A DNA stretch of 64,000 nt, taken from assembly GCA_002869165.1 (NCBI GenBank), contig PKTK01000006.1, positions 3,113 to 67,112 of the forward strand, given 5' to 3'. A program made the position numbers and the translations under genes. The notes under the pieces are model-generated. The model was given only the letters and a program-made list of their open reading frames with translations, did no database searches and had not been told where the DNA came from. Every line of letters starts with the position of its first letter. Position 1 is the first letter of the stretch. Shown here piece after piece: positions 50,101 through 56,875 of the stretch. This stretch comes from Candidatus Parcubacteria bacterium (GTDB lineage: Bacteria; Patescibacteria; ABY1; BM507; UBA12075).

Positions 50101-53100
50101 TCCATTCTCATCAGTATCAAAAAATAATATGGCATCAGTAATATCACTACTTACTATACCACTTACACTACTTAAATTAAAAATAGTCTCCCCAAGAGAT
50201 ATTGTTTCTCCCTCGGCTAGCAATGAATAACTGTAATGAACAGTGGAAGTAGAAGTCTCTCCTGGCCATTTATTTAGAGTTACTCCCTGACTACTGTTTG
50301 CCAAAGTCAAAGTTCCATATATAGCCACAGTCTTATCATCTATACTAGCCGGACTTGAATCCACTCCCCCATCAATATGAAGCTCTAGGGCGCTAGTTGC
50401 GCTAACTGCTTCTGTAAAATTAACAAATGATACACCAGAAATAGTGATACTGTCATTGATTGCAAAATCAGAAGTAATATCTATGACCAAAACCGAAGCA
50501 TTGTCCTCATATGAGACTATAGCACTTGCCTTGCTTGATTGCGCGCCACTAATATTCGCCACTGTATCAGTAGTATCCCACAGCATGCTCACTGCCGTAG
50601 TAGCTATGGCTATACGAATATCATTACTAGCAGTAATTGCTCCTGAAAAATCCGTAATAGTAATAGCAGAAACAGAAGTAGTCGCCTGTCCAAAGGCGAA
50701 TGACTGGTTTGATGCACTAGACATACCAGCGCCTTTAGCGTGCGTAGTATAGCTAGCATTACCCGTAAGATTGATAGCATACTCTGATGTCAAACCAGTA
50801 ATCGAATCGATACCATCAAAATCAATAGTCATCCTATCACCGTCAGCAATACCAGAAACTGACATATCCAAAAGGAAACTTGTCTCAGATGTTGTTGACA
50901 TGAGATAATATGGATCAAAGGTGATGGTGCCTGAATTACCTGTGATGTCTACTTCGCCAGTAGAAACTTTTGCGTTTCCCAAAAAACTACATAAATAAGA
51001 TGTTTGAGCTAAATATAAAAGTCCATATCGATCAATTGTAAAACCAAGATTATAATAACCTGGTGACACAGTGTTTCCACACGCAGTATAACCGTTCGTA
51101 CCCCAGGTAGTGTCTAAATCTCCATTTTTATCATATTTTCTTATCATTGATTTAGTGCCACTAAGATAATAGTATCCACTAACATAAATCGAGCCATCAT
51201 CATTTACAATAATGGAAGTCGGCCATTCTGTATATATAGTATTTTCATGAATATAACCACCCGTACTTGTTCCCCAAGATGTGTCTAAGCTTCCACTAGA
51301 ATCATACTTTCTTATCATCCAATCACTATCATCATCCAACACAAAATAAAGTTCACTTGAAGAACTAATAGTTGCATCTGGAAAATTATATAATAGATTG
51401 ATAACTGAAGGAGTATAAGTAACTGCCCCACTAGAACCCCAAGTAGTGACTATGTCACCATTTGAATCATACTTTTCAACCCTAACATCAGAAGAGTCAT
51501 AATATCCAGTAACATAGAGTGAGCCAGAAGAATCAATATCTAAATCATAAAGATTTTCGATATAATTCGTACCAGTTAAAATTCTACCGCTATCAGAGTC
51601 CCCCCAAGTAGTATCAAGATCGCCATTTGCATCATATTTTAAAATCATCCAATCACCATCACTATCATTAAGCAAACAATGTCCTCCAACATATATGCCA
51701 CCGTTGGCATCAATTGTTAGAGCGTAAGCATATTCTGCTGCTCCTGAATCATAAGTTACAATGCCATTGTTGCCCCAAGTAGTATCAAGATCACCATTTG
51801 CATCATATTTTTTAACAACAAAATCTTCCGTACTATGATAATTTACAAAAAATGAACCATCAGAATCAAACACTATTTTACTAAAACTATTACCACCAAC
51901 ATTAACAGATCCACTATTTCCCCAAGTCTCATCTAGTGCGAAATTTCTATCTCTTTTATAAACATAATTTATTAATGTATAATTATAATCTCCAAACATA
52001 GCTACATCATAATAATCACCAGAATACAAATCAAAAAGTCCTCCTTCTGAATCTTTTTGCCCATCACCATCCAAATCATAATAAATAGCTGCATCGGTAA
52101 TATCAGAAGCTGTTACTCCGCTAATAGCGCTAAGTGAGAATGTACTGTTTCCGAGAAGCATACTTTCATCTCCCTCCGTAACCAAGGAATATGAATAATG
52201 AATAGTAGTAGTTGAGGTCTCACTTGCCCACTTATTGGTAATGGGGCCTAAAGGGTGATTTTCTAGAGTAAGAGTGCCATAGATAGTTACATTAGCTGTG
52301 TCTGTATAGTTAGCTACGCTATCACTACTTCCATCAAGATAGGTAGAAAAAGCTGGAGTGGCTAAATTAGCTGCGCTAAAGTCCTTGAGTGTGAGACCAC
52401 TGACTGTGATCCTATCTTCCGTACTAAAGTCACTAGTCACATCTATGACCAAGATATAATCACTTTCATAAGATACAGTAGCACTAACCAAACTAGAAGC
52501 GTTACCACCGATTATAGCTGTGTAGTCAGTTGTGTCCCATTTCATGTCTACACTATCTGAATCTATAACTATGCGTATATCATTATTTGCAGTAATTTCA
52601 CTATCATTAACAGCGGTAATAACCATAGTATTAATCATAGTATTAGCCTGACCAGATTCGTATACCATGTCACTTGATGAATAGAACGGTGGAATGAATT
52701 TAACACTTGGATAATATACGTAGCTTGTTAAATCTGAGCCACTAGAGTTAATTGCACGTAAACAATAGGTAGTGTCCGCAGACATAGATTCATTTAGCAG
52801 AGAAAAGTCCCAAAGGCCAATTTTAGAATTATCTAGAGAATATTTATCATTAGAAAAATTATTAGCTTCTTCGTATGTTTGCATCATTACAGTATCAGAA
52901 CCATACGTCGGATCAGTAGAGCTAGCTGTTATACTAGTAGTTCCATCAGATACTGAGCTATTGTTATAAAACGAAATAGGTGTAGCCGTAGTAATATCTG
53001 TGTAACTTGAGTCAGCACAAGAGCCTGACAAGGGAGCGTATTGTAATTTCATTGCCACCGTAGAAGTTTCTGCATAACCTCCATAGTTTCCAAGTAACAT

Positions 53101-53880
53101 TCTCAAACGAAATTCCTGATCTGTGGCAGTGACTGTAGAAGTTGCATTCGAGTCAGCCAAAACTGGACCAGTAGTAGTTGCGTCTGCGTTTTCATACCAC
53201 CTGTAGCCAACCTGATAAAAATCAGGGGCTACACTTATACTGATCTTGGAGGAAGTAGCGTAGTAGCCATCAACACCTGTATAGAGAAAACTGTCAGCAG
53301 AGTCCATAAGAGTAGTATCCGTGGTTATGAGATACATAAGACCTTCTAAATATGTTGATGTAACTCCACCTTGACCAACATTTACCGTACCTGATCTACT
53401 GATACGCACATTGGATGTATCGCTCCAAGCAACCGAGCAAGTTGCAGAAACATCATCACTGTCATTGTCATAAAAACCACAAGTGCCTAAAGTAGGACTG
53501 GCGCCTGCCCAATACGACGAACCCTTAACATAAAAATGTTCCCAATATTCATCACTTGAATCATAAACTAGAGTAGTTTTACTGCCCGTACCATCATATA
53601 CTACTGACTGAACACGATAGGTTTGACCCTGGTTAATATCTCCTGAACTACAAACATCTGTTTCACTGTTTACATTTGATAAAGTAGCCGAGCAGATCAA
53701 GGTACCATCATCCCAAGATAAAGTCGCATCGTCTGTGGTAGTAGCCCCTGCCCAAATCTCAAAACTATCAGTAGTCGCCCAACTAGGTTCAGGCAGAGAT
53801 GCAGCCATAGCCAAATCAGCCGTGAAAAATATACCGACTAAGAGAAATAATATATAGATTGTATGTTTGGTGGAAAACAT
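35128..53880 (-). CDS. Giant 6,250-residue secreted beta-propeller repeat protein
   Basis: One uninterrupted frame. An N-terminal signal peptide (about 1-28, ending AMA) and a region to about 400 are followed by nine copies of a linker of about 290 residues (marked by THAKG, VGQATTSISAI and SNDIRIAIA). Between them sit eight repeat blocks at about 644-970, 1265-1667, 1962-2378, 2677-3077, 3377-3797, 4085-4405, 4702-5112 and 5413-5840. Seven blocks are delta-60-type units (WMIRKYDANGDLDTTWG, about 60 residues), about seven per block; block 6 instead repeats ANVNNTLYIGT...EVYRYDG. No LPXTG, autotransporter or membrane anchor is seen at the C-terminus. It is probably a surface or adhesion protein. 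The next gene on the strand, 4 bases on, is a membrane protein. Confidence 0.9.
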   Translation of the reverse strand: MFSTKHTIYILFLLVGIFFTADLAMAASLPEPSWATTDSFEIWAGATTTDDATLSWDDGTLICSATLSNVNSETDVCSSGDINQGQTYRVQSVVYDGTGSKTTLVYDSSDEYWEHFYVKGSSYWAGASPTLGTCGFYDNDSDDVSATCSVAWSDTSNVRISRSGTVNVGQGGVTSTYLEGLMYLITTDTTLMDSADSFLYTGVDGYYATSSKISISVAPDFYQVGYRWYENADATTTGPVLADSNATSTVTATDQEFRLRMLLGNYGGYAETSTVAMKLQYAPLSGSCADSSYTDITTATPISFYNNSSVSDGTTSITASSTDPTYGSDTVMMQTYEEANNFSNDKYSLDNSKIGLWDFSLLNESMSADTTYCLRAINSSGSDLTSYVYYPSVKFIPPFYSSSDMVYESGQANTMINTMVITAVNDSEITANNDIRIVIDSDSVDMKWDTTDYTAIIGGNASSLVSATVSYESDYILVIDVTSDFSTEDRITVSGLTLKDFSAANLATPAFSTYLDGSSDSVANYTDTANVTIYGTLTLENHPLGPITNKWASETSTTTIHYSYSLVTEGDESMLLGNSTFSLSAISGVTASDITDAAIYYDLDGDGQKDSEGGLFDLYSGDYYDVAMFGDYNYTLINYVYKRDRNFALDETWGNSGSVNVGGNSFSKIVFDSDGSFFVNYHSTEDFVVKKYDANGDLDTTWGNNGIVTYDSGAAEYAYALTIDANGGIYVGGHCLLNDSDGDWMILKYDANGDLDTTWGDSDSGRILTGTNYIENLYDLDIDSSGSLYVTGYYDSSDVRVEKYDSNGDIVTTWGSSGAVTYTPSVINLLYNFPDATISSSSELYFVLDDDSDWMIRKYDSSGSLDTSWGTSTGGYIHENTIYTEWPTSIIVNDDGSIYVSGYYYLSGTKSMIRKYDKNGDLDTTWGTNGYTACGNTVSPGYYNLGFTIDRYGLLYLAQTSYLCSFLGNAKVSTGEVDITGNSGTITFDPYYLMSTTSETSFLLDMSVSGIADGDRMTIDFDGIDSITGLTSEYAINLTGNASYTTHAKGAGMSSASNQSFAFGQATTSVSAITITDFSGAITASNDIRIAIATTAVSMLWDTTDTVANISGAQSSKASAIVSYEDNASVLVIDITSDFAINDSITISGVSFVNFTEAVSATSALELHIDGGVDSSPASIDDKTVAIYGTLTLANSSQGVTLNKWPGETSTSTVHYSYSLLAEGETISLGETIFNLSSVSGIVSSDITDAILFFDTDENGEFSDGILDSWGDSESGIITVSNSAGDDYAQAITMDSDNNIYVAGYYYNTTNADTDWMIRKYDANGDLDTTWGDSDTGIIIVSNDNGSDGAFAITLDSSNAIYVAGNYYNASNADLDWMIRKYDANGDLDTTWGDSDSGIVTVSSNDGSDFAYTITIDSSNSIYIAGGYYDSGNADYDWMIRKYNANGDLDTTWGDSDSGIIVVVNDEGIITNNEVVYGITIDSSNAIYVTGYGVGLTRKYDANGDLDTTWGDSDTGIVSVSCYAITIDSSNSIYIAENNADWIINKYDANGDLDTTWGDSDSGTITVSNSGTDLNKAITIDSSNAIYVAGYYYVSSSDDDWMIRKYDSSGDIDTSWGDSNSGIVSVSNNAGDDSALAITIDSNKAIYLAGYYYVSSTDDWMIRKYTPETISTGVVSINDTSGTIIFSDASHVIGTTSGDYYVDLTVSNIENGDTMTIDLGSIVATGTVSDYAISYVGDASSTTHAKGTTISSASDQVFAVGQATTSISAITITDFVGGNITASNDIRIAIATSAVGMLWDTTDTTATISGDQLAKVSSSVTYDGDGSVLVINVTSDFDAFDAITISGLSFVGFTEAASSTGLLELHIDGGVDSSSASTDDKLLTVYGALTLQNASTGVTPNKWPGETSTSTIHYSYSLLAEGETMSLGETVFNLSNVNGVVTSDISDVKLYVDYNKDGLLDYTILDSNWGDSDSGIITASSSASDDSANAIIVDSNNAIYVAGYYYDSSNADNDWMIRKYDSSGDLDTTWGNSDSGIITVSNNNGADKAYAITTDSNNAIYVAGGYYVSNSDWMIRKYDANGDLDTTWGDSDSGVIIYDTLGEIYDITSDSNNAIYVVGYKSNSTMDWMIRKYDANGDLDTTWGDSDTGVISVVNNDGVDLASAITIDSNNAIYVAGGYYNLTNTDRDWMIRKYDSSGDLDITWGDSDTGIVTVSSDAGGDEIYGITIDSNNAIYTAGYYYSATNADYDWMIRKYDSSGDLDTTWGDSDTGIIIASSTAGHDYAYDITIDSSNAIYVAGYYYDSSNADKDWMIRKYDANGDLDTTWGESDTGIVTVSSAAGDDSIQAIVIDSNNTIYVAGYYYDSSNANQDWMIRKYSSELVANGAVSISNDSGTINLATSSNYYMYATSTDFYLELTASNIADGVRMTIDFTSVEATGAVSAYPITLTGDASSTTHAKGTTISSASNQVFEVGQATTSMSAITITDYAGAITVSNDIRIAIATDTVGMLWDTTQDTATISGDQSSKVSTSVTYDGGGSVLLINVSSDFEMEDTITISGLSFTSFTEAASSTGLLELHIDGGVDSSPASTDDKVITLYGALTLQNNSAGPITNKWPGETSTSTIHYSYSTVAEAEPVNFGETIFNLSGVSGVVTSDVTVAQLYIDYNNNGEIEGSLLSQDWGDSDSGVITYSNDAGDDAARAVVLDSKGSVYVAGYSGYNWVIRKFNTYGDLDIGWGDDDSGIITASSAGYARSMVIDSSNNIYVFGQISPGVSRDWMIRKYDSNGDLDTTWGDSDSGIISFINSGVDDPYAIAIDSDNAIYAAGNYDCGSGYCWMVRKYDANGDLDTTWGDSDSGIVTSEGGGYDTNYAQDITIDSSNAIYVAGAYYNSDNLSDDWMIRKYDVNGDLDTTWGDSDTGIITVENVNTNRTDSIYSITIDSSNDIYAAGYYFSSPSSYNMIRKYNSSGDLYTTWGDSDSGIVTSESGLFYNYALNLDPDGSIYVAGFYSQDIAIFKYDSSGNLDTTWGDSNSGMVSFDSGGIDWAYDLALNSGSLYIAGSYYNSSNDDQDWMIRKYNQELAIDGQVDISGNSGTITFATSTSYGNYSSNSTNFILNLTASNIDNGDRMTIDFGSAEATGLLSGYPITLTGDASSTTHAKGVTISSASDQAFAIYQATTTISAITVADYLGGSITASNDIRIAIATTSVPMLWDTTDTTATISGDQSSKVSATVSYEMNGEVLVIDVTSDFAIGDNIIISGLSFADFTEVATSTDVLQLHIDGGVDSSPVDTDDKVVTIHGSLVLANHSDGPILNQWPGETSVDTIHYSYSLVAEGEIMTLGETVFSLSDIRGVVADDITDAMVFVDYNDNNRLNNGIPASWGDSNSGIVAISNNDGDDFSNAITIDSNNAIYVAGEYENSTNSDTDWMIRKYDANGDLDTTWGDSDSGIIVISSDTGDDHAYAITIDSSNAIYVAGYFNDSTLDWMIRKYDANGDLDTTWGDSDTGIITVNGSGIDMAHAIAIDSSNAIYVAGEYYNSSNSSRDWMIRKYDANGDLDTTWGDSDTGIVMVNNGDGNEAIYAITIDSSNAIFVAGDYYSLTNTATDWMIRKYDANGDLDTTWGDSDTGIITVSNDIAWDQVNAIAIDSSNAIYVAGGYSPISTPPGWMIRKYDANGDLDTTWGDSDTGIIKVFHDDLNYDEANDITIDSSNAIYVTGHYKNTNNNDLDWMIRKYDANGDLDTTWGDYNSGIVAISNNDGDDELNAITIDSSNAIYVAGEYENSTNSDTDWMIRKYIPELIIDGGEVSINGSSGSITFSNPVDFDINSTSEDFYLDFAVSNIADGDKMIIDLTSVEAIGQDSNYTISYTGDASSTTHAKGVTISSAADQTFEVGQATTSISAITITDYVGSITASNDIRIAIATSAVGMLWNTADTTATISGNQSSKVSTSVTYDGSGSVLVVDVTSNFEVGDTITISGLSFIDFTKVASSTGILELYVGGLMVDTDDKLITVYGTLDLENHVLGPVENKWLGETSTTTVHYSYSLVSEGESMTLGETVFSLSEVRGVVTDDITNVQLYIDTYDDGKRNTNTTDWTRISYSAGIVTWPGTALIHRITSMANINNTLYIGTFNPDEAEVYRYDGGKSWTKISQETAGTISLGGTSGIDSVWSMANVDDVLYIGTYESGAAEVYRYDGDTNWTLVSSSIPGVITSGGTSDIDYIGSMISIDGTLYIGTSKLADAEVYRYDGGTTWSKVSQEIAGTISSDGSSSINTIESMANVNGILYIGTAKVNFAEVYRYEGDTTWTLVSSSTPGTISLGGTNSISSIGSMISVNNTLYIGTTGGAEVYRYDGDTTWTLVSSSTPGIISSGVTNEVDDIICMANVNNTLYAGTQKTAGGEVYRYDFEYQVTQEANVVISSDTGTITFATSSIYYILATTTNFILQLDAANIANGDKMTIDFSSIVAAGTISAYPIAITGDASSTTHAKGISISSAANQTFEYNQATTSISAITITDYVGSITASNDIRIAIATSAVGMLWNTTDTTATISGNQSSKVDTSVTYDGSGSVMVVDVTSNFTSGDTITISGLSFVDFTEAASSTGLLELHIDGGVDSSPVSTDNKHITVYGLLTMANASTGVTSNKWPGETSTTTIHYSYSLLAEGEDITLGETVFNLSGINGVVTGDVSDVTMFVDRDGDGEFNPFWLYPEWGDSDTGAVIIESDDGGDVVNDIAIDSSNAIYAVGNYYSTTYSDNDWMIRKYDANGDLDTTWGDSDTGIITVSNDGTDNVQAIAIDSSNAIYVAGNYYSSVNTDFDWMIRKYDANGDLDTTWGDSDSGIITVSNNDGNDTIQGIAKDSSNAIYVAGYSYLSSSSYYNWRIRKYDANGDLDTTWGDSNTGIITYTSTDGSDYLNDITIDSSNAIYVGGKLWDSVNLYSRWMIIKYNSDGDLDTTWGDSDSGIIVVNVFGSNTLYSVKVDSSNAIYVGGNAYNSAIGHWEWMIKKYDANGDFDTTWGDSDTGSTTVSNDSSNVNCYDLALDSDNNMFAVGNYSGDWMISKYDSSGDLDTTWGGSNTGYIIVSAGSSPGDIAIGSNDVIYVGGSYYNTTNEDSDWMIRAYNVVTEQEDIEGEVSITGSSGTISFATSTTYNLYATSTDIYLTFTASNIDNGDKMIIDFLSTEVTGVASMYPITLTGDASSTTHAKGTTISSASDQVFAVGQATTSISAITIADYAGIITSSNDIRIAIATSAVGMLWDTTDTTAIIGGGQASKVSTTVSYDGAGSVLVIDVTSDFETLDSFTISGLSFVDFTEVATSTGMLELHIDGGVDSNPVDTDEKTITVYGAINLGNASGGSISNKWPGETSTSTVHYSYSLVTEGEVVNLGNTTFNLSDIVGVETSDITDVQLYIDYNGNSIADGVSVSSGWGDTDTGIISVSSNDGYDYARAMSVDLSNAIYVAGDYYDSTNTDNDWMIRKYNSSGDLDTTWGSSDSGIITVSNNNGNDYARAMSIDSNNAIYVAGDYYDLTNTDQDWMIRKYDANGDLDTTWGDSNSGIITVSNNNGSDYARAIAIDSDNAIYVTGDYYNSTNSDNDWMIRKYDSGGDLDTTWGSSDSGIITVSSDINNDSAYAITVDSDKAIYVAGEYYDLIDGDYNWMIRKYDANGDLDTTWGDSDTGIITISNTGNDSIRAITTDSVNAIYVAGDYYSSVNADNDWMIRKYDANGDLDTTWGDSNSGIVAVSNNGGADYAYTISMDVFYSIYVAGVYFSSANVDDDWMIHKYDSNGDIDTSWGDSYTGTLTVSNNNDDYAHAMVIDSYNHIYVAGEYYSSTNADHDWMIRKYNGPEIVSNGQVSISGTSGTITLATSNSYIYDTPTNIYLDLTASNIEDGDRMAIDFASVSGTGLTSSYSPISYTGDASSTLHAKGVFILSASDQVFEVGQATTTISTITIEDRLGSSITAGNDIRIAIATSVAGMLWDTTDLTATIGGAQSSKVSTTVSYDGGGSVLVIDVTSDFVKDDVITISGLSFADFIKAASTSNLSLHIDGGVDGSPVDSDDKSIIIHGILTASNHSQGVISNKWSGGETFVSAVHYAYSLIGEGEKISLATTTLTLTGISGVFTSDISGAWLYLDIDGDAEIDSNPIATGTVYILDSTGVITFVSPSLYEIATTTATDFIVKLDASNLVNLSGGGEQLSRITIEGDVELEGLVQLETGFTFAGDTMSIDLNSVTGALGNDSEYSIDLSGNPSASVHIVTQ
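36360..52000 (-). repeat. Eight propeller blocks and linkers at ~2.05-kb spacing
   Basis: The DNA repeats at two scales: a unit of about 180 bases (for example TCATCCAATC near the DWMIRKYD codons) and a super-unit of about 2 kb made of a block and a linker. Block starts by nucleotide are about 51950, 50085, 47995, 45850, 43750, 41625, 39775 and 37640. Runs of near-identical units are mixed with diverged ones, so recent duplication and conversion are likely. Confidence 0.75.
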
Positions 53881-54072
53881 GTGAAAATTTTGGAATTTTG
53901 GAATTTACAATTCTGGAAACAATTTTAAAATTTTGAAATTAAAATTTAAAAAATCAGCTGCTATCTTGAATAATTTGTTATTAAAACATCATTTTTTATT
54001 CTCATTATTTTGTCATCCTGCATTCCTGTTTTTGTAATTCCTGCGAAGGCAGGAATCCAGAAAAAAATATAA
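53881..54072. other. Low-complexity intergenic region
   Basis: A run of A/T-rich text with AATTTT blocks (53881-53960), then one copy of the 24-nt repeat at 54037-54060. It holds the upstream region of the giant gene. No clear promoter could be called. Confidence 0.4.
54037..54060. repeat. Palindromic 24-nt repeat, copy 1
   Basis: TTCCTGCGAAGGCAGGAATC: its own arms pair (TTCCTGC/GGCAGGAA). An inverted copy with one change lies at 54404-54427, so the two bracket the GIY-YIG gene. Confidence 0.7.
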
Positions 54073-54396
54073 TTAAATCATATATTCGAAATAATCTTCC
54101 CAATTAGGATTTATCTCTTCTATCAATCTAAGCTTCCAATCTCTTTTCCATTTTTTTATTTGTTTCTCTCTTTTAATAGCGTTGTTAACATATTCATGTT
54201 TCTCATAATAAACTAATTTATTTATATTATATTTTGCTGTAAAACTATTTTTATCTTCTTCTAATTTGTGCTGAAATATTCTACTAAACAAACTATTAGT
54301 AACTCCCGTATATAATGTCCCGTTTTTCTCACTGGCTAATATGTAAACAAAAAACTCATACTCTTTTTTGGGTTTTAGTTCATTGACACGGTTCAT
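54073..54396 (-). CDS. GIY-YIG nuclease-domain protein (UPF0213 type)
   Basis: A 107-residue single-domain GIY-YIG protein. The start at 54396 (MNRVNELKPKKEYE) is preferred over 54546, whose extra N-terminus is only a translated repeat (SFLRRQESRKY). Motifs are VYILASEKNGTLYTGVTN (GIY-YIG strands with the Y/G pattern) and AIKREKQIKKWKR (Arg and Glu). Such small genes are frequent in CPR and other bacteria, with unknown function, and are often repeat-flanked. Inverted 24-nt palindromes lie on each side. Confidence 0.85.
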   Translation of the reverse strand: MNRVNELKPKKEYEFFVYILASEKNGTLYTGVTNSLFSRIFQHKLEEDKNSFTAKYNINKLVYYEKHEYVNNAIKREKQIKKWKRDWKLRLIEEINPNWEDYFEYMI

Positions 54397-54403
54397 ATAT
54401 TTT

Positions 54404-54427
54404 CTAGATTCCTGCCTTCGCAGGAAT
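54404..54427. repeat. Palindromic 24-nt repeat, copy 2 (inverted)
   Basis: The reverse complement of the repeat at 54037-54060, with one difference in 24. It lies just upstream of the GIY-YIG start. Confidence 0.7.
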
Positions 54428-54578
54428 GACAATGGAATAACAAATAGCAAGATAACCCCAGAAAAAAGTGGATCGCAAAGCAAGACAGGGTGTATCACGA
54501 ATGAGAGATAGTCCTCTGGAGAAGAAACTACCCTGAGATATGACAAAGAAAAATTTCCATTTTTAAATTTTAAATTTA

Positions 54579-56048
54579 TTAAATTGCAAACATTGCTTCA
54601 TATCCAAGCACTTCTTTTGTTGCGCTTAAGAATCCATCTAATCTTTCTGAAGATAAACGGTCTAAGGGATTTTTATCGTCAGTGATCAATACTGCTTGAT
54701 CAGTGGAAATGGATATTTCTTTGTGCCTAAAGGAAAAATCAGGAACGAAATCGTCATTGTCGGTTGCGTAGGCTAATATATTAGCAAAGCCGTCTTGGGT
54801 GGAACTAAAATAAATATTTTTAAAAACCGAATTCATGGTCATAGCTAGAGACTGAAGCAAGGCGCTATCTTTTTCACCCAAAATATTACAAAAAACCAAA
54901 GCATTATCATTTAATCTTGTCTTTAAAAGCTCTAAAGCCTCTTTGGTATGCGTATGATACGGAATCACGCTTGAATGATACAAATCAATATAGACAACAT
55001 CATATTTTTTGTCTGTCTGGCGCAAAAATTGCCTAGCATCAGCAATATACATCTCATCATTATCATCCAAATTATAATCAAAATAATCCTTGCTCAGTTC
55101 TATCATCTTGGGGTCAAGCTCAACATAATCTATGGCAAACTTCTCGGAAAACACTTCCCCTACCATGCCTACACCATAACCAAGCACCAATATTTTGGCA
55201 TCATCTGACATATCAACAAGTTGTTTATTGATCTGTAGAGCTTCATAGGCAAAACTCTGGTTTTCCAATCTAGAAAAAACTGACTGAGCCGAACCGTCCA
55301 TTAGCAACATATCCACATTCTGCATCTGAGCAACTTTCAAATCAGCGTAAAAACTAGGTTCAGAATGGATAATGGTGACTTTATTTTCACTATTTATGTT
55401 AAATATTGGCAAAAAATACACTAGTAACAAAGCTAAAGCAAAAAAAACGAGTAAAGACCATTTTGTTTTTTCTAATATTAGACCAATAATAGCCAAAATT
55501 CCCAATATTAAATTACTTACCAAAAGTACTAATGCTAGCGAATAATTTGGAATTAACATAAAACCAGCAAGTAAAGCTCCAAAAAGTGAACCTAGAGTAG
55601 AAATAGCAAAAATATTACCTGAAATTGATCCAGATTTATCGATTTTTAATGAAAAAAGTCTTATGAGTATTGGCCCGCTCATGCTATAAAAGACCAAAGG
55701 TAAGGCAAATATTAATATTGAAGCCACTAAAGGACCCCATTTGAAACCGAAATTATCAGAAAAAACAAGCAAATACCGATTAATTTTCAATAAAAATATG
55801 GCTAATGTTGAAGCAGAGGCAATAATTCCGTACCAAAGCTGAAAACTCTTATACTTATCCCCAACTACTCCACCAAAATAATATCCAAGAGTTAAAAAGC
55901 CTAAAGTTACAGTAATAAGGGATGACCAAACATAGATTGTAGAACCAAAAAAAGGAGCCAAAAGTCTAGCTCCTCCTATTTCCATAATTAGAACCACCGC
56001 ACCAACCAAAAAAAGAGTTAAATATTGATAAAATTTCTCAAATTTCAT
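54579..56048 (-). CDS. Membrane-fused spermidine-synthase-like protein
   Basis: A protein of about 489 residues. I chose the ATG at 56048 because a GGTGA ribosome-site-like sequence precedes it; the frame also allows 56060. The N-terminal 200 residues hold about seven transmembrane helices (MEIGGARLLAPFFGSTIYVW is the typical start of the fused family). The C-terminal half is a Rossmann methyltransferase-like fold with ILVLGYGVGMVGE (about 280-292) and VVYIDLYHSS (about 355-364), like spermidine synthase. The substrate is unknown. It is followed by nothing closely spaced. Confidence 0.85.
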   Translation of the reverse strand: MKFEKFYQYLTLFLVGAVVLIMEIGGARLLAPFFGSTIYVWSSLITVTLGFLTLGYYFGGVVGDKYKSFQLWYGIIASASTLAIFLLKINRYLLVFSDNFGFKWGPLVASILIFALPLVFYSMSGPILIRLFSLKIDKSGSISGNIFAISTLGSLFGALLAGFMLIPNYSLALVLLVSNLILGILAIIGLILEKTKWSLLVFFALALLLVYFLPIFNINSENKVTIIHSEPSFYADLKVAQMQNVDMLLMDGSAQSVFSRLENQSFAYEALQINKQLVDMSDDAKILVLGYGVGMVGEVFSEKFAIDYVELDPKMIELSKDYFDYNLDDNDEMYIADARQFLRQTDKKYDVVYIDLYHSSVIPYHTHTKEALELLKTRLNDNALVFCNILGEKDSALLQSLAMTMNSVFKNIYFSSTQDGFANILAYATDNDDFVPDFSFRHKEISISTDQAVLITDDKNPLDRLSSERLDGFLSATKEVLGYEAMFAI

Positions 56049-56070
56049 GTGTATCACCATTCTTAAATGC

Positions 56071-56457
56071 TTATTTCCTAGTTCCTACACATTTTCTATT
56101 TTCACATTTTATTTCGCTAGCCTTAAGGGCTCCACTACACTGTTCCTCACAAGTATCTCCACAAGACTCCACAAACCTAGCCTCAAGCTGCACCAAAGCT
56201 GTCATATCAGCGTTTTTATTTATTAAATTATTACAGCCATAAACACAAGAATTAAGTAACACACAATCATTAGCGGTTTTGCAGTACCTCAGATCCTCAA
56301 TCTCTGAATTAATTTCCGCCCTAATCTCCTCACAAGAAACAAGCTCAGAAAAATCTTCATTCTTATTATCTCTTAAAATAAAGAAATAAAATATAAATAT
56401 TAGTAAAAAAACTAATAAAAAAACCAAAATAATAATGTTTTTGTTACTTTTAAACAT
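56071..56457 (-). CDS. Small cysteine-rich membrane-anchored protein
   Basis: A 128-residue protein. One N-terminal transmembrane helix (about 7-29) anchors an extracytoplasmic domain with ten cysteines, for example DCVLLNSCVYGCNN and CGDTCEEQCSG, likely forming disulfides. It lies 22 bases upstream of the spermidine-synthase-like gene. No family is recognised. Confidence 0.65.
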   Translation of the reverse strand: MFKSNKNIIILVFLLVFLLIFIFYFFILRDNKNEDFSELVSCEEIRAEINSEIEDLRYCKTANDCVLLNSCVYGCNNLINKNADMTALVQLEARFVESCGDTCEEQCSGALKASEIKCENRKCVGTRK

Positions 56458-56835
56458 TGTGTTAAATTTAATTATAATCTTAATGTTATTATAACACTTT
56501 TAGGTATTTTTTAACAAGGATTTTTTTGTGAATAACATAGCTAATAAATTCTACATAAAAATTTGATTTCTTTTGGAATTATATAAATTAAAAAATTAGA
56601 AAATTATTTCTAGTAATAAAAAACTCCCTTATAGAGAGATTTTTTATTCCCTTCTCGAGAAGAGTGGATGCGGAACGGAGTGAAGCAGACGGGGTGTGTT
56701 TTGTTTCCAACGTCTTTTACACCCCTTCTTATTCTCATCGGATACTACTTAATAATTTCAAAGGCCAGACCTCTAGTATTAGAGGCCTGGCCTCTGAAAT
56801 TGTGGTTACCCAAGCATAATGAAATAGCGCCTGTT

Positions 56836-56875
56836 AGGAGCCTGACCTCAACACCCCAAGGGTCAGGCTCCTTTT
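56836..56875 (+). terminator. Strong stem-loop with T-run
   Basis: AGGAGCCTGACC and GGTCAGGCTCCT are exact complements over 12 bp around a 13-nt loop, then TTTT on the plus strand. Confidence 0.6.

Noticed and set aside
35128..53880. CRISPR array or satellite DNA
   Set aside because: The repeats are codons of one long frame, with unit lengths set in amino acids and no spacers.
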